Assembly: GCF_025398195.1 (NCBI RefSeq)
Contig: NZ_JAODNV010000013.1
Coordinates: 1-64,000, forward strand
Direction of reading: 5' to 3'
Length of the DNA stretch: 64,000 nucleotides
Origin: Chelativorans petroleitrophicus
GTDB lineage: Bacteria; Pseudomonadota; Alphaproteobacteria; Rhizobiales; Rhizobiaceae
A program made the position numbers and the translations under genes. Within the stretch, counting starts at the first letter, position 1. Each line of letters opens with the position of its first letter. This document shows, piece after piece, positions 45,688-55,296 of this stretch. The notes beneath the pieces are model-generated. The model had not been told where the DNA came from. It was given only the letters and a program-made list of their open reading frames with translations, and did no database searches.

Positions 45688-46962
45688 TTAACGCCGCTCT
45701 TCGTCAAGTATGTTCAAAAGTTCCTCGCGTCCAAGCTTGAAGCCGGATGCGATCCAGGCCTCTTCCAGCCGGTTGAGCGTGGCACCCATGGCTTCGCCGG
45801 GCGCCAAGCCATGGGCAAGCAGGTCTTTGCCGCGCAAGGGGAAGACGGGCCGTTGCCATCGGCCCAGGATGTCGAGCAGCCGCTGATAGCCGGCCGCCGC
45901 CATGAGCGCGTCATCGTTCTGGGCGGCCTGAGCGCGCGCGGCGGCCAGAGCGAGCTTGAGGCGCCGCTCGATTCCGTCGCCTCCCGCCCGGTAAAGCAGC
46001 CTTTCAAACTCGGCCTCCTCGAGCGCGGGGGAGGGCGCAGGCGCCTCCGCCCAGCCCGTCAACGCCTCGGCTTCGGCTCGTGAGAAGCGAAGCCGCCGTG
46101 CAAGCGCCGCCGCGCGCTCCGCGTCCGGCGGCAGAATGGCCGCGAGCCTGAGCAGCGGGTCCACCTCCCAGCCGAGATCCCGTTCGGCCCGGACCAGCCC
46201 GTGAATGGCGTCGATGCCCCATTTGTCCCCTTCCGGCAGCACCGCCGCCAGAACGCCCGTCTGCCGCATCCACAGCAGCGCGCGGGAGGGATCGGGCGCG
46301 CTGAAGAGCTTTTTCAGTTCGTTCCACACGCGCTCGGCCGAAAGGTTGGCGAGTCCGTCCTTGAGCCGGGCGCAGGCCTTCAGCCCTTCCGCGTCCGGCC
46401 GCCCGCAACCGTACCAGGCGAAGAAGCGGAAGAAGCGCAGGATGCGCAGATAGTCCTCCCGAATCCGCTCTTCCGCAACGCCGATGAAGCGCAGCGTGCG
46501 CGACTGCAGATCGGGCAGTCCGCCCACGAGATCGATGACGCGCCCGTCCGCTTCCGCGTAAAGCGCGTTGATGGTGAAGTCGCGCCGCTCGGCGTCCGCC
46601 TTCCAGTCGCGGCCGAAGACAACCCGGGCGCGGCGGCCGAAGGTTTCCACATCGGCCCTTAGCGTCGTCACCTCATAGGCCTTGCCTTTCGCTACCACCG
46701 TGATGGTTCCATGCTCGTAGCCGGTGGGAACGGCCTTGAACCCCGCCCCCTGCGCCCGCCTTATGGTTTCGTCCGGTAATGTCGTCGTGGCGATGTCGAT
46801 ATCCGACACCGCCTGGCCCAGAAGCGCGTTGCGCACCGCGCCTCCGGCGATGCGCGCCTCCTCGCCGTCTTCGTTGAGGGCCGCGAGAAGCTTCTGCAAC
46901 CCGCCTTCACGAAGCCAGGGTGCGGCGGCGATGCTGGCTTCCTCGGGCGAAGCATCGGTCAT
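45688..46962 (-). CDS. cca: CCA tRNA nucleotidyltransferase/poly(A) polymerase family
   Basis: Enzyme of 424 residues that adds or repairs the CCA end of tRNA. The class II head has ARIAGGAVRNALLGQAVSDIDIATTTLPDE (catalytic DID), RVVFGRDWKADAERRDFTINALYAEADGRVIDLVGG and the neck RFIGVAEERIREDYLRILRFFRF. Rhizobial relatives are of this length. Its ATG overlaps the NUDIX gene stop by four bases (ATGA), so it is the third gene of the DUF1285-NUDIX-cca operon. Confidence 0.92.
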   Translation of the reverse strand: MTDASPEEASIAAAPWLREGGLQKLLAALNEDGEEARIAGGAVRNALLGQAVSDIDIATTTLPDETIRRAQGAGFKAVPTGYEHGTITVVAKGKAYEVTTLRADVETFGRRARVVFGRDWKADAERRDFTINALYAEADGRVIDLVGGLPDLQSRTLRFIGVAEERIREDYLRILRFFRFFAWYGCGRPDAEGLKACARLKDGLANLSAERVWNELKKLFSAPDPSRALLWMRQTGVLAAVLPEGDKWGIDAIHGLVRAERDLGWEVDPLLRLAAILPPDAERAAALARRLRFSRAEAEALTGWAEAPAPSPALEEAEFERLLYRAGGDGIERRLKLALAAARAQAAQNDDALMAAAGYQRLLDILGRWQRPVFPLRGKDLLAHGLAPGEAMGATLNRLEEAWIASGFKLGREELLNILDEERR

Positions 46963-47600
46963 CGGGCATACAGCCTTTCATAGAGCATGTGGAGAATTCC
47001 GGCGGTAATGCCCCAAATGAAGCGCTCGCCATAAGGCATTGTATAGTAGAATCGTTCCCGCTCCTTCCAGATGCGGCTTTCCCGTATGTGGTTGGCCGGA
47101 TCCATAAGGAAGGAAAGCGGCACTTCGAAGATGTCCTCCACTTCGTCGGCATTGAGCACCGGCAAGAAGTCGGGCCGGACGACGGAAAGCACCGGCCGGA
47201 TGCGATAGCCACTCCCGGTCACATAGTCGGGCATACGCCCCACCACCTCGACCAGCGAGCGGTCAAGACCAATCTCCTCTTCCGCCTCGCGCAGGGCCGC
47301 ATGCTCGGGCGAGAGGTCCGTCGGGTCGATGCGCCCGCCCGGAAACGCGATCTGGCCGGAATGGCTGCGCAGGCTCGTCGTGCGCTGGGTCAGTATGACA
47401 GTGGCCTTGTCGCCGCGGTCCACCACAGGCACAAGCACGGCGGCATCGCGCAGGCGCGCCTGCAGGATGAGGTCCTTCAGGTCCGGGTTCAGCCTGTGGT
47501 CGCCGTAATCGTCCGGCGCGAAGTGCGGGTTCTGCGCGGCGGCGCGACGGCGGAACTCCGCGGCGGAAAAGAGCGATCCGGTTGCGGCCTCGGTGGTCAT
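46959..47600 (-). CDS. NUDIX hydrolase, probable CoA pyrophosphatase
   Basis: Protein of 213 residues. The NUDIX box is GGRIDPTDLSPEHAALREAEEEIGLD, preceded by the CoA-pyrophosphatase signature VILTQRTTSLRSHSGQIAFPGG. These enzymes cleave coenzyme A or its oxidised derivatives to 4'-phosphopantetheine and ADP. The gene overlaps DUF1285 upstream and cca downstream by four bases each, giving tight translational coupling. Confidence 0.9.
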   Translation of the reverse strand: MTTEAATGSLFSAAEFRRRAAAQNPHFAPDDYGDHRLNPDLKDLILQARLRDAAVLVPVVDRGDKATVILTQRTTSLRSHSGQIAFPGGRIDPTDLSPEHAALREAEEEIGLDRSLVEVVGRMPDYVTGSGYRIRPVLSVVRPDFLPVLNADEVEDIFEVPLSFLMDPANHIRESRIWKERERFYYTMPYGERFIWGITAGILHMLYERLYAR

Positions 47601-48241
47601 CGCGTGGCGGCCTCCAGCACGTCCACCGGCATAATTGGGAAAACCGCCCCGCGTGAACGCACGGCAAACATGCGCCGGCCCTCCAGTTCCACCTCCTCGC
47701 CGAGATTCATCAGCTCATAGGTGACCGGCCGCGCCAGGAGCGCCTCCAGCCGCCCGCGCACGAGCACGTAAGGCTTCGTTCCGGCCGTCTTTTCCTCCTC
47801 CGTAAAGCGGATCGGGTGATCGGGGCCTGCCTCCACCACGTCGCCGACATTGGTGCGGAAGGTGATGACCTGCTCCTCGCCCTGACCCGTCACGGCCATC
47901 TCGACCGCGATGAAGGGCGCGTCCTCGACGCGAATGCCCGCTTTTTCCACCGGTGTGACGAGATAGGTCCGGCCGTCCTCGTCCTTGCGCAGCACCGAGG
48001 AAAACAGCTCGACGAGAGCCTGGCGGATGATCGGTGTGCCCTGGTAGAACCAGGTGCCGTCGGCCTTGATCTCCATGTCGATGTCGCCGCAGAAGGGCGG
48101 ATTCCAGCGCTCCACGGGCGGCGCTCCCTTGCCGGCGCGCGCAGCCCTGGCGATCAGGGCGGAAAGCCCGGCGGCATCGCCAGCTCGCAAAAGCGTGTCC
48201 GTTCCTTCCTGAATCCCTGCCTCCTGTCGGCCCATGGTCAC
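47597..48241 (-). CDS. DUF1285 family protein
   Basis: Protein of 214 residues matching DUF1285 by the segments PPVERWNPPFCGDIDMEIKADGTWFYQGTPIIRQALVELFSSVLRKDEDGRTYLVTPVEKAGIRVEDAPFIAVEM and YLVTPVEK. Function is unknown. In alphaproteobacteria it commonly precedes the NUDIX and cca genes, as here. A second ATG at 48235 is possible. Divergent from moxR with a 145-base gap. Confidence 0.87.
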   Translation of the reverse strand: MTMGRQEAGIQEGTDTLLRAGDAAGLSALIARAARAGKGAPPVERWNPPFCGDIDMEIKADGTWFYQGTPIIRQALVELFSSVLRKDEDGRTYLVTPVEKAGIRVEDAPFIAVEMAVTGQGEEQVITFRTNVGDVVEAGPDHPIRFTEEEKTAGTKPYVLVRGRLEALLARPVTYELMNLGEEVELEGRRMFAVRSRGAVFPIMPVDVLEAATR

Positions 48242-48386
48242 GAAATAGTCACTGTTGTTCGGCTTGTCAGCCTTATGATCTCATCTAATTTTCCAATCAG
48301 GTGAGACATAGCGATAATCAGGTAGAACTTAGCGATTCCTGTATCGCAACGGCAGCCGCTTCGGCAAAGCGCAAGGGACAAGCCGC

Positions 48387-49409
48387 ATGAGCATTATCGC
48401 CAGGGAACATGACACCGGCGCCCGGCGCCTCGACGAGAAGGAGATGGTGGCCGCGGCCGAAGCTGCCCTGGCCGACATCGCGCGCGTGCGCGAAGGTGTG
48501 GGGCGCGTGATCTTCGGTCAGGAGGCCGTGGTCGAGCGCGCCCTGGTCGCCCTTCTCGCCGGCGGGCATGCGCTGCTGGTCGGCGTGCCAGGGCTTGCCA
48601 AGACCAAGCTCGTGGAAACGCTCGGCATCGTCCTCGGCCTCGACACCGGGCGTATCCAGTTCACGCCGGACCTCATGCCATCCGACATCCTGGGCTCGGA
48701 GGTCATGGAGCAGGACGAGAAGGGACGCCGCTCCTTCCGCTTTATCCCGGGTCCGATTTTCGCCCAGCTTCTGATGGCCGACGAGATCAACCGGGCAAGC
48801 CCGCGCACGCAGTCGGCGCTTCTGCAGTCCATGCAGGAATATCATGTCACCGTCGCGGGCAAGCGCTACGACCTACCGTCGCCTTTCCATGTGCTCGCCA
48901 CGCAAAACCCGCTCGAGCAGGAAGGCACCTATCCGCTGCCAGAAGCGCAGCTCGACCGCTTCCTGATGCAGATCGACGTCTCCTACCCCGAACTGGACGC
49001 GGAGCGGCGCATTCTTCTGGAAACCACGGGCGTGGAGGAAGCGCGCCCGGCAAACGTGCTTGCGGCGGAGCGGCTGAAGGAGATCCAGATGCTGATCCGG
49101 CGCATGCCCGTTCCCGAAAGCGTGGTCGAGGCGATCCTGAAGCTTGTCCGCTCGGCCCGTCCTGGTTTCGGCCATGCCGATACCGACCGGCACGTGGGCT
49201 GGGGGCCGGGGCCACGGGCTAGCCAGGCGCTCACCCTGTGCGCCAGGGCGCGGGCGCTTTACGACGGCAGGCTGGCCCCGTCGGTGGATGATGTACGCGC
49301 GCTTGCGGAGCCGGTTCTGCAGCACCGCATGGCGCTCACCTTCGCCGCACGCGCGGAGGGGATGAGTGTGCGCGGCGTGATTGCCCGGCTGGTCGAGGCG
49401 CTGGAATGA
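48387..49409 (+). CDS. MoxR-type AAA ATPase
   Basis: Chaperone-like ATPase of 340 residues. The P-loop is GVPGLAKTKLVETL (near residue 67), Walker B LLMADEINRASPRTQSALLQSM, and the sensor region FHVLATQNPLEQEGTYPLPEAQLDRFLM. MoxR proteins activate vWA-domain partners by inserting metals or remodelling complexes. It heads the operon moxR-DUF58-DUF4159-membrane protein, a combination widespread in alphaproteobacteria; its client is unknown. Confidence 0.92.
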   Translation: MSIIAREHDTGARRLDEKEMVAAAEAALADIARVREGVGRVIFGQEAVVERALVALLAGGHALLVGVPGLAKTKLVETLGIVLGLDTGRIQFTPDLMPSDILGSEVMEQDEKGRRSFRFIPGPIFAQLLMADEINRASPRTQSALLQSMQEYHVTVAGKRYDLPSPFHVLATQNPLEQEGTYPLPEAQLDRFLMQIDVSYPELDAERRILLETTGVEEARPANVLAAERLKEIQMLIRRMPVPESVVEAILKLVRSARPGFGHADTDRHVGWGPGPRASQALTLCARARALYDGRLAPSVDDVRALAEPVLQHRMALTFAARAEGMSVRGVIARLVEALE

Positions 49410-49428
49410 TCGTGCGAAAGCGAGGCCT

Positions 49429-50334
49429 ATGGCGCGCATAGGTGAGGCCACCGCTCCCGTAGAAGTGCAGGACGCATTGGTCCGCGCGCGCACGCGCGCC
49501 TCCTTTGTGCCCGACCTCTTGGTGGAGGCGCGCCGCGTCGTCAACAATGTTATCGCCGGGTGGCATGGCCGCCGCAGGCGCGGCATCGGCGAGAATTTCT
49601 GGCAGTTTCGGCCCTATGTGGAAGGCGAGGCCGTCGCCCGCATCGACTGGCGGCGCTCCGCGCGCGACGATCATATCTACGTACGTGATCGGGAATGGGA
49701 GGCCGCGCACACGGTTTGGCTATGGGCCGACCGGTCGCCCTCCATGCTCTTCCGCTCCTCCTTGGCGGAGGTGTCGAAGGAATCGCGTGCGCTGGTGCTC
49801 GTTCTCGCTCTGGCCGAACTGCTTTCGCGCAGCGGCGAGCGCATCGCCTGGCCCGGCCTTTCCGATCCCTTTGCCGCCCGCAACGGGGCCGAGCGGTTGG
49901 CCCAGTATGTCGCCCATGCCGAAAAGGTGCCCGCGCGTCCGGACCTTGCGCCAGTGCGCCGCTTTTCGGACGTCGTGATTGCAAGCGACTTCCTGGACGA
50001 GCCGGAGGAAACCATGGCCTGGCTCGACCGATTGGTGCGCATCGGGGCGCGCGCTCATCTGATCGAGGTGGCGGACCCGGCCGAGGAGACCTTCCCCTAT
50101 TCGGGCCGCACCGAATTCCACGACCCCGAAACCGGGGAACGGCTGACGGCCGGCCGCGCGGAGACCTTCGGCGAGGACTATCGCCGGCTCTATCTCGCCC
50201 GGCGGGAGACGCTTGCCCGCTGGTGCAAGAAACTCGGCTGGAGCTACACGGTCAATCATACCGACCGGCTTGCTTCCGAAGCGCTGATCCGCGTGCACAC
50301 CGCGATGACGGCGGAGCTGGATACGGGCCGATGA
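49429..50334 (+). CDS. DUF58 domain protein
   Basis: Protein of 301 residues with the DUF58 signature GRRRRGIGENFWQFRPYVEGEAVARIDWRRSARDDHIYVRDREWE near residue 40-85, which extends into a vWA-like fold (WLWADRSPSMLF with the metal-site DxSxS). The ATG at 49429 follows GAGG; a TTG at 49381 overlapping moxR is unlikely. Together with MoxR it resembles the BatA-like activation systems. The stop overlaps the next ATG (ATGA). Confidence 0.88.
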   Translation: MARIGEATAPVEVQDALVRARTRASFVPDLLVEARRVVNNVIAGWHGRRRRGIGENFWQFRPYVEGEAVARIDWRRSARDDHIYVRDREWEAAHTVWLWADRSPSMLFRSSLAEVSKESRALVLVLALAELLSRSGERIAWPGLSDPFAARNGAERLAQYVAHAEKVPARPDLAPVRRFSDVVIASDFLDEPEETMAWLDRLVRIGARAHLIEVADPAEETFPYSGRTEFHDPETGERLTAGRAETFGEDYRRLYLARRETLARWCKKLGWSYTVNHTDRLASEALIRVHTAMTAELDTGR

Positions 50335-53156
50335 ACTTTCTTCCGCTCTCCTTCGGCGCACCGATGGTGCTTTGGGGTCTGATCGCCCTGCCGGTAATCT
50401 GGTGGCTTCTGAGGCTCACGCCGCCCCGGCCGCAGCAGGAAACCTTCCCGCCGCTTGCGATCCTGGCGCGCATCGTCCGGCGCGAGGAAACACCGCACAA
50501 GAGCCCCTGGTGGCTGACCCTCTTGAGGCTGGTGCTTGCCGCACTCGTCATCCTTGCGCTGGCCGATCCCGTCGTCAATCCGCGCGAGAGGGTAGCGGTC
50601 TCCGGCGAAGGGCTCGCCATCGTTCTCGACAACGGATGGTCGAGCGCGCCCGACTGGGACCGCCGCGTGGCGACCGCGGAACGGCTCATCGAAGACGCCC
50701 GTGAAAACGGCCAGCCGGTCATCCTGGCCCTGACCGCCGAGCGGCCGGCGCAGGAGATCGGACCGTTCGATGCCGATAGTGCGCTTCAGCGGCTGAACGC
50801 GGCCGAGCCGCGCCCTGTGCCGACCGACCGGCCCGCGATCTATGCTCGCGTCGCAGATGCGCTCGTCGAGTTGCCCGGTGCCTCGCTGGCGATTTTGACG
50901 GACGGGCTTGCCGCGCCCGGCGACGAGGCCGCCTTTGCCGAACTTCTCGGCCAGAACCTCTCCGAAGTCTTGTGGATCGAGCCGGACTCTCTCTCCTTCG
51001 TGGCGCTGGCCGACAGCGCGAACGAGCCCGAGCGTTTCACCGTTACCGCCGTCCGCCCTGAGGGGCAGAACGCACCGCGCCAGGTAGTCGCCTACGCATC
51101 CGACGAGCAGGGGCGGCGCATTGCCGAAACGGTGATCAGCTTCGGGCCGGGCGAAGCGCGCGCCACCGGACGGATGCAGGTGCCCTTCGAGCTGCGCAAC
51201 GACTTCGCCTCCATCGGCATCGACGGTGAAAGCCATGCCGGCGCCCTGAGGCTGCTCGATGAGAATGCGCGCCGGCGGCGTGTTGGATTGATAGCCCAGT
51301 CCGAGGCGGACGGGGCGCAGCCGCTTCTCTCGCCGCTCTACTATATCCGGCGCGCGCTGGGTCCCTATGCCGACCTTGTCGAACCCTCGCATCCGGAGCT
51401 GACGGAAGCCATTCCGGAACTTCTGGAGCAGAAGCCCGCGGCGATCGTCATGGCGGATGTCGGCACGCTGCCCGACTCCGTTCGCGATTCCCTTGTGGAA
51501 TGGATGCACGCGGGCGGAACGCTTATTCGCTTTGCCGGGCCGCGCATGGCGGCTGCGGAGCATGACGAGGAGCTGATGCCCGTCCGCCTGCGCGGCGGCG
51601 AGCGCTCGCTGGGCGGTGCGCTCTCCTGGTCCGAACCGCAGCCGGTGACGGATTTTCCCCCGAACGGCCCCTTCTCTGATCTTTCGCCTCCGCGCGAGGT
51701 GACCGTCAGCCGACAGGTGCTGGCGGAGCCTTCCGCAGACATCGTGGAGCGGACCTGGGCCAGTCTCGCGGACGGAACCCCCCTCGTCACAGGCGCGCCG
51801 CGCGGCGAGGGCAGGGTGATCCTGTTCCACGTCACTCCGGAGGCGACATGGTCCACCCTGCCGATCTCCGGCACTTTCGTGGAAATGCTGCGGCGCATCG
51901 TGCAGCTTTCGCGAAACCAGGGCAATCTCGCCGCGGAAGCGCAGGATTCGGCCCAGCGGCTTGCGCCTTATCGTATGATTTCCGCCACCGGAACGCTGGT
52001 GCCGCCGGGGCCGGAGGCGGAGCCGCTCACCCCCTCGGACGACGCGCCGGTGACGCTTGCAAACCCGCCCGGGTATTACGGCTCGGAGGAGGGCGTGGTG
52101 GCGCACAATCTTCTGGAGCCTGACGTGGAATTGGCGCCGCTTGCGCGCCCAGAAATTCCGGTGCCGGTGGCCGAGGCGGCCTACGCCTTTGATGAATCGC
52201 GCCCGCTCAAGGGTCCGCTGATACTTGCCGCGCTCGCTCTTCTTGCCCTCGACACTCTGGCCGTCCTGTGGCTCGGCGGGCAGCTGCGGCGGCGCCGGCT
52301 CCGGCGGGCGGCAACTGCGGCTTCTGTTCTCGCCGCCGTTTTGCTGCTGCCCCTTATGGTGCCGGACCGGGCGCTTGCGCAGTCGGATGAGCCGCAGCCC
52401 GGCGATGCCGAGGCGATCGCAGCGACCTCGGTTACGCGGATAGCCTATGTGATTACCGGCGTCTCCTCCCTCGATGCCGTCAGCCGCGCCGGTATCCGCG
52501 GCCTGTCGCAGTTTCTGGCGGAAAAGACGGCGCTGGAGCCCGGCGAGCCGGCCGGTGTCGACATCGCCACCGACGAGCTTTCCTTCTATCCCCTGATCTA
52601 CTGGCCCATCGACGCCGGCGCGCCGATGCCCTCCGAGCAGGCGATTGCCCGCATCGACGCCTATATGCAGCAGGGCGGCACGGTGCTCTTCGACACGCGG
52701 GACCAGTACTCCGCCGGCTTCGGCGCCCAGGGGGCGGTAAGCCCCGAGACGCAGCGCCTGCGCGACATCCTCTCCGGGCTCAACGTGCCCCCGCTGGAAC
52801 CGGTGCCGGAGGACCATGTGCTCACCAAGGCCTTTTACATCCTCGATGAGTTTCCCGGCCGCTACCGGGGCGCGCCTCTGTGGGTCGAGGCCTCGATCAC
52901 GGCCGAAAGCCGGGCCGACAGGCCGGTGCGGACCGGTGACGGCGTCACACCGATCATGATCACAGGCAACGATCTGGCCGGAGCCTGGGCGATCGACAAC
53001 AGCGGGGAGCCGCTGCTTCCCACCGTTCCGTCCGATCCGATGCAGCGGGTCTATGCCTACCGCGCGGGCGTCAACATCATGATGTACATGCTGACCGGCA
53101 ACTACAAGTCGGACCAGGTGCACGTGCCGGCCATTCTCGAAAGACTTGGGCAGTAG
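50331..53156 (+). CDS. BatA/DUF4159 membrane protein
   Basis: Protein of 941 residues. Two N-terminal membrane helices (about residues 8-25 and 60-80) precede a vWA-like region (GLAIVLDNGWSSAPDWDRR), then a large periplasmic part, two more membrane helices near residues 628-680, and a C-terminal DUF4159 domain from about 700 (YPLIYWPIDAGAPMPSEQAIARIDAYMQQGGTVLFDTRD). This fusion is common beside moxR and DUF58 genes. Function unknown, likely envelope-related. The start overlaps the DUF58 stop. Confidence 0.87.
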   Translation: MNFLPLSFGAPMVLWGLIALPVIWWLLRLTPPRPQQETFPPLAILARIVRREETPHKSPWWLTLLRLVLAALVILALADPVVNPRERVAVSGEGLAIVLDNGWSSAPDWDRRVATAERLIEDARENGQPVILALTAERPAQEIGPFDADSALQRLNAAEPRPVPTDRPAIYARVADALVELPGASLAILTDGLAAPGDEAAFAELLGQNLSEVLWIEPDSLSFVALADSANEPERFTVTAVRPEGQNAPRQVVAYASDEQGRRIAETVISFGPGEARATGRMQVPFELRNDFASIGIDGESHAGALRLLDENARRRRVGLIAQSEADGAQPLLSPLYYIRRALGPYADLVEPSHPELTEAIPELLEQKPAAIVMADVGTLPDSVRDSLVEWMHAGGTLIRFAGPRMAAAEHDEELMPVRLRGGERSLGGALSWSEPQPVTDFPPNGPFSDLSPPREVTVSRQVLAEPSADIVERTWASLADGTPLVTGAPRGEGRVILFHVTPEATWSTLPISGTFVEMLRRIVQLSRNQGNLAAEAQDSAQRLAPYRMISATGTLVPPGPEAEPLTPSDDAPVTLANPPGYYGSEEGVVAHNLLEPDVELAPLARPEIPVPVAEAAYAFDESRPLKGPLILAALALLALDTLAVLWLGGQLRRRRLRRAATAASVLAAVLLLPLMVPDRALAQSDEPQPGDAEAIAATSVTRIAYVITGVSSLDAVSRAGIRGLSQFLAEKTALEPGEPAGVDIATDELSFYPLIYWPIDAGAPMPSEQAIARIDAYMQQGGTVLFDTRDQYSAGFGAQGAVSPETQRLRDILSGLNVPPLEPVPEDHVLTKAFYILDEFPGRYRGAPLWVEASITAESRADRPVRTGDGVTPIMITGNDLAGAWAIDNSGEPLLPTVPSDPMQRVYAYRAGVNIMMYMLTGNYKSDQVHVPAILERLGQ

Positions 53157-53157
53157 G

Positions 53158-55230
53158 ATGACCTGGTCGCTGAGCTTCGAGCCGCTCTTTTCCTGGCCTG
53201 TCCTGGCGGCGCTCCTTGTTCCGCTCGCCCTGCTGATGGCTGTCAGCCTGTTTCTGGGGCGGCGCGGGGCTCTGCTCCGGCTCGCCGCCCTTGCCGTCCT
53301 TGCGCTGGCGCTTTTCAATCCGGTCCTCCTCGATGAGCAGCGCGAGCCGCTCAAGAGCGTCGTCGCCGTCGTCGTCGATGAAAGCCAGAGCCAGGATATC
53401 GGCGAGCGCGCGGCGGAGACGCGGGAGGCGGCGGAGGCGCTAGTGCAGCAGCTTTCCCGCCTGGATGAATTCGAGGTACGGGTGGTCGAGGCGGGCCGAG
53501 ACGGCGCCGCCGACGAACGCACCGAGACGCGCCTCTTTGGCGCGCTCGAGGCTGCGTTGCGCGACGTGCCGCCCTCGCGCGTGGGCGGCGCCATCATGAT
53601 CACCGACGGGCAGGTGCACGATACGCCGGCCGATGCCAGCGGGTTTGCCGGTCCGTTGCACGCCCTTATCACCGGCGAGGAAGGCGAGCGCGACCGGCGC
53701 ATCCGTTTCGAGCGCGCGCCGCGCTTCGCCATTGTGGACTCACCCGTGGAGCTTACCTATCGCGTTCTTTCCACGGAGGAGGAAAGCGGTCCGATCGATG
53801 TGGAGGTTTTCGTCAACGGCGAGCTGGCCGCCATGGAGCGTGCCACGATCGGCCGCGAAATGCCGGTCGAAATAACCGTTCCCAATGCCGGCAGGAATAT
53901 TGTCGAGCTCAGAATCCCGACGGAGGAGGGGGAACTGACGCAGACGAACAACCGCGCCGTCGCCCTGATTGACGGAATACGCGAAAACCTTCGCGTGCTG
54001 CTGGTCTCGGGCGAACCGCATTCGGGGGAGCGCACCTGGCGCAACCTGCTGAAATCCGACGCGGCGGTTGACCTCGTCCACTTCACCATCCTGCGCCCGC
54101 CGGAAAAGCAGGACGGCACGCCCATCAACGAACTGTCGCTGATCGCCTTCCCGACGCGCGAGCTGTTCGTGGAGAAGATCAATGATTTCGACCTGATCAT
54201 CTTCGACCGCTATCAGCACCGGGATGTGCTGCCGATCCTCTACTACGACTACATCGCCGAATATGTGGAGAACGGCGGCGCGCTGCTGATCGCCGCCGGT
54301 CCGGAATTCGCGGGCGAGCAGTCGATCGCGCGCACGCCGCTGATCGCGGCCCTGCCTGCTCTTCCTAACGGGCAGGTGGTGGAGGCGGGCTTCTATCCCC
54401 GCCTGAGCGAGACGGGCAAGCGCCACCCCGTTACGCGGGCTCTGGACGGCTCGGCATCCGACCCGCCGGACTGGAGCCGCTGGTTCCGCGCCATTGGCAT
54501 CGACCGTCCGGAGGGCCAAGTGGTCATGGAGGGGCCCAACGGCATGCCGCTGCTGCTTCTGGCACGCGAGGGCGAAGGTCGTGTCGGCATGTTCTTGTCC
54601 GACCAGGGCTGGCTCTGGGCGCGCGGCTTCGAGGGCGGCGGCCCTTATGTGCCGCTCTACCGCCGCATCGCTCATTGGCTCATGAAGGAGCCGGAACTGG
54701 AGGAAGAGCGGCTGACGGCTCAGGGTCGCGGCATGACGCTTGAGATCGTCCGCCAGACCATGGCGGATGAGGCCGCTCCCGCCCTCGTCACCTCGCCGTC
54801 CGGCCAGACCCGCGAAGTGCAGCTGGAGGCTGAGGATCCCGGTCTTTTCCACGGAACGCTTCAGGTCGATGAGATCGGGCTCTACCAGGTCGAAAATGGC
54901 GACCTTTCGGCGCTTGCCCATGTGGGGCCGGTCAACGCGCCCGAATTCGCGGACACGGTTTCGACCGAAGAGAAGCTGCGGCCCGTTGCGGAGGAAAGCG
55001 GCGGCAGCGTGCGCCGGCTGGCGTCACGCCTGGGCGGGCCGAACCTGCCCAACATCGTGTCGGTGCGACCGAACGCCTCGTCCGCGGCCGGCCGCGATTG
55101 GATCGGGCTCCGCACCACCAATGACAGCGTGCTGAAGTCCGTGCGCCGCGTGCCCCTCTTCGCTGGTTTCCTGGGGCTGGGCCTGCTTCTGCTCGCCCTC
55201 GGCTCGATGTGGTACCGCGAAGGACGGTAG
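53158..55230 (+). CDS. Large membrane protein of the moxR operon
   Basis: Protein of 690 residues with two N-terminal membrane helices (about residues 9-30 and 36-55) and one C-terminal (about 665-683). The middle has a vWA-like start (VVAVVVDESQSQDI), an ITDGQVHD segment, and a class-I glutamine-amidotransferase-like domain (LIIFDRYQHRDVLPILYYDYIAEYVENGGALLIAAG) without a clear catalytic Cys. Such proteins close the moxR-DUF58-DUF4159 operon. ATG at 53158 begins one base after the upstream TAG; an in-frame TTG at 53146 overlaps it. Confidence 0.85.
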   Translation: MTWSLSFEPLFSWPVLAALLVPLALLMAVSLFLGRRGALLRLAALAVLALALFNPVLLDEQREPLKSVVAVVVDESQSQDIGERAAETREAAEALVQQLSRLDEFEVRVVEAGRDGAADERTETRLFGALEAALRDVPPSRVGGAIMITDGQVHDTPADASGFAGPLHALITGEEGERDRRIRFERAPRFAIVDSPVELTYRVLSTEEESGPIDVEVFVNGELAAMERATIGREMPVEITVPNAGRNIVELRIPTEEGELTQTNNRAVALIDGIRENLRVLLVSGEPHSGERTWRNLLKSDAAVDLVHFTILRPPEKQDGTPINELSLIAFPTRELFVEKINDFDLIIFDRYQHRDVLPILYYDYIAEYVENGGALLIAAGPEFAGEQSIARTPLIAALPALPNGQVVEAGFYPRLSETGKRHPVTRALDGSASDPPDWSRWFRAIGIDRPEGQVVMEGPNGMPLLLLAREGEGRVGMFLSDQGWLWARGFEGGGPYVPLYRRIAHWLMKEPELEEERLTAQGRGMTLEIVRQTMADEAAPALVTSPSGQTREVQLEAEDPGLFHGTLQVDEIGLYQVENGDLSALAHVGPVNAPEFADTVSTEEKLRPVAEESGGSVRRLASRLGGPNLPNIVSVRPNASSAAGRDWIGLRTTNDSVLKSVRRVPLFAGFLGLGLLLLALGSMWYREGR

Positions 55231-55296
55231 ACATCCATGCGGTCTTCCGTTCGGGCCGTTTGAATTAAACGCCGCGCGCCTCTTAACCTAACCGGC

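Noticed and set aside
50256-53732. 1158-codon open frame on the minus strand
   Set aside because: It is antisense to the DUF58, DUF4159 and membrane protein genes. It has no domain signature, and long antisense frames are usual in GC-rich DNA with this codon bias.
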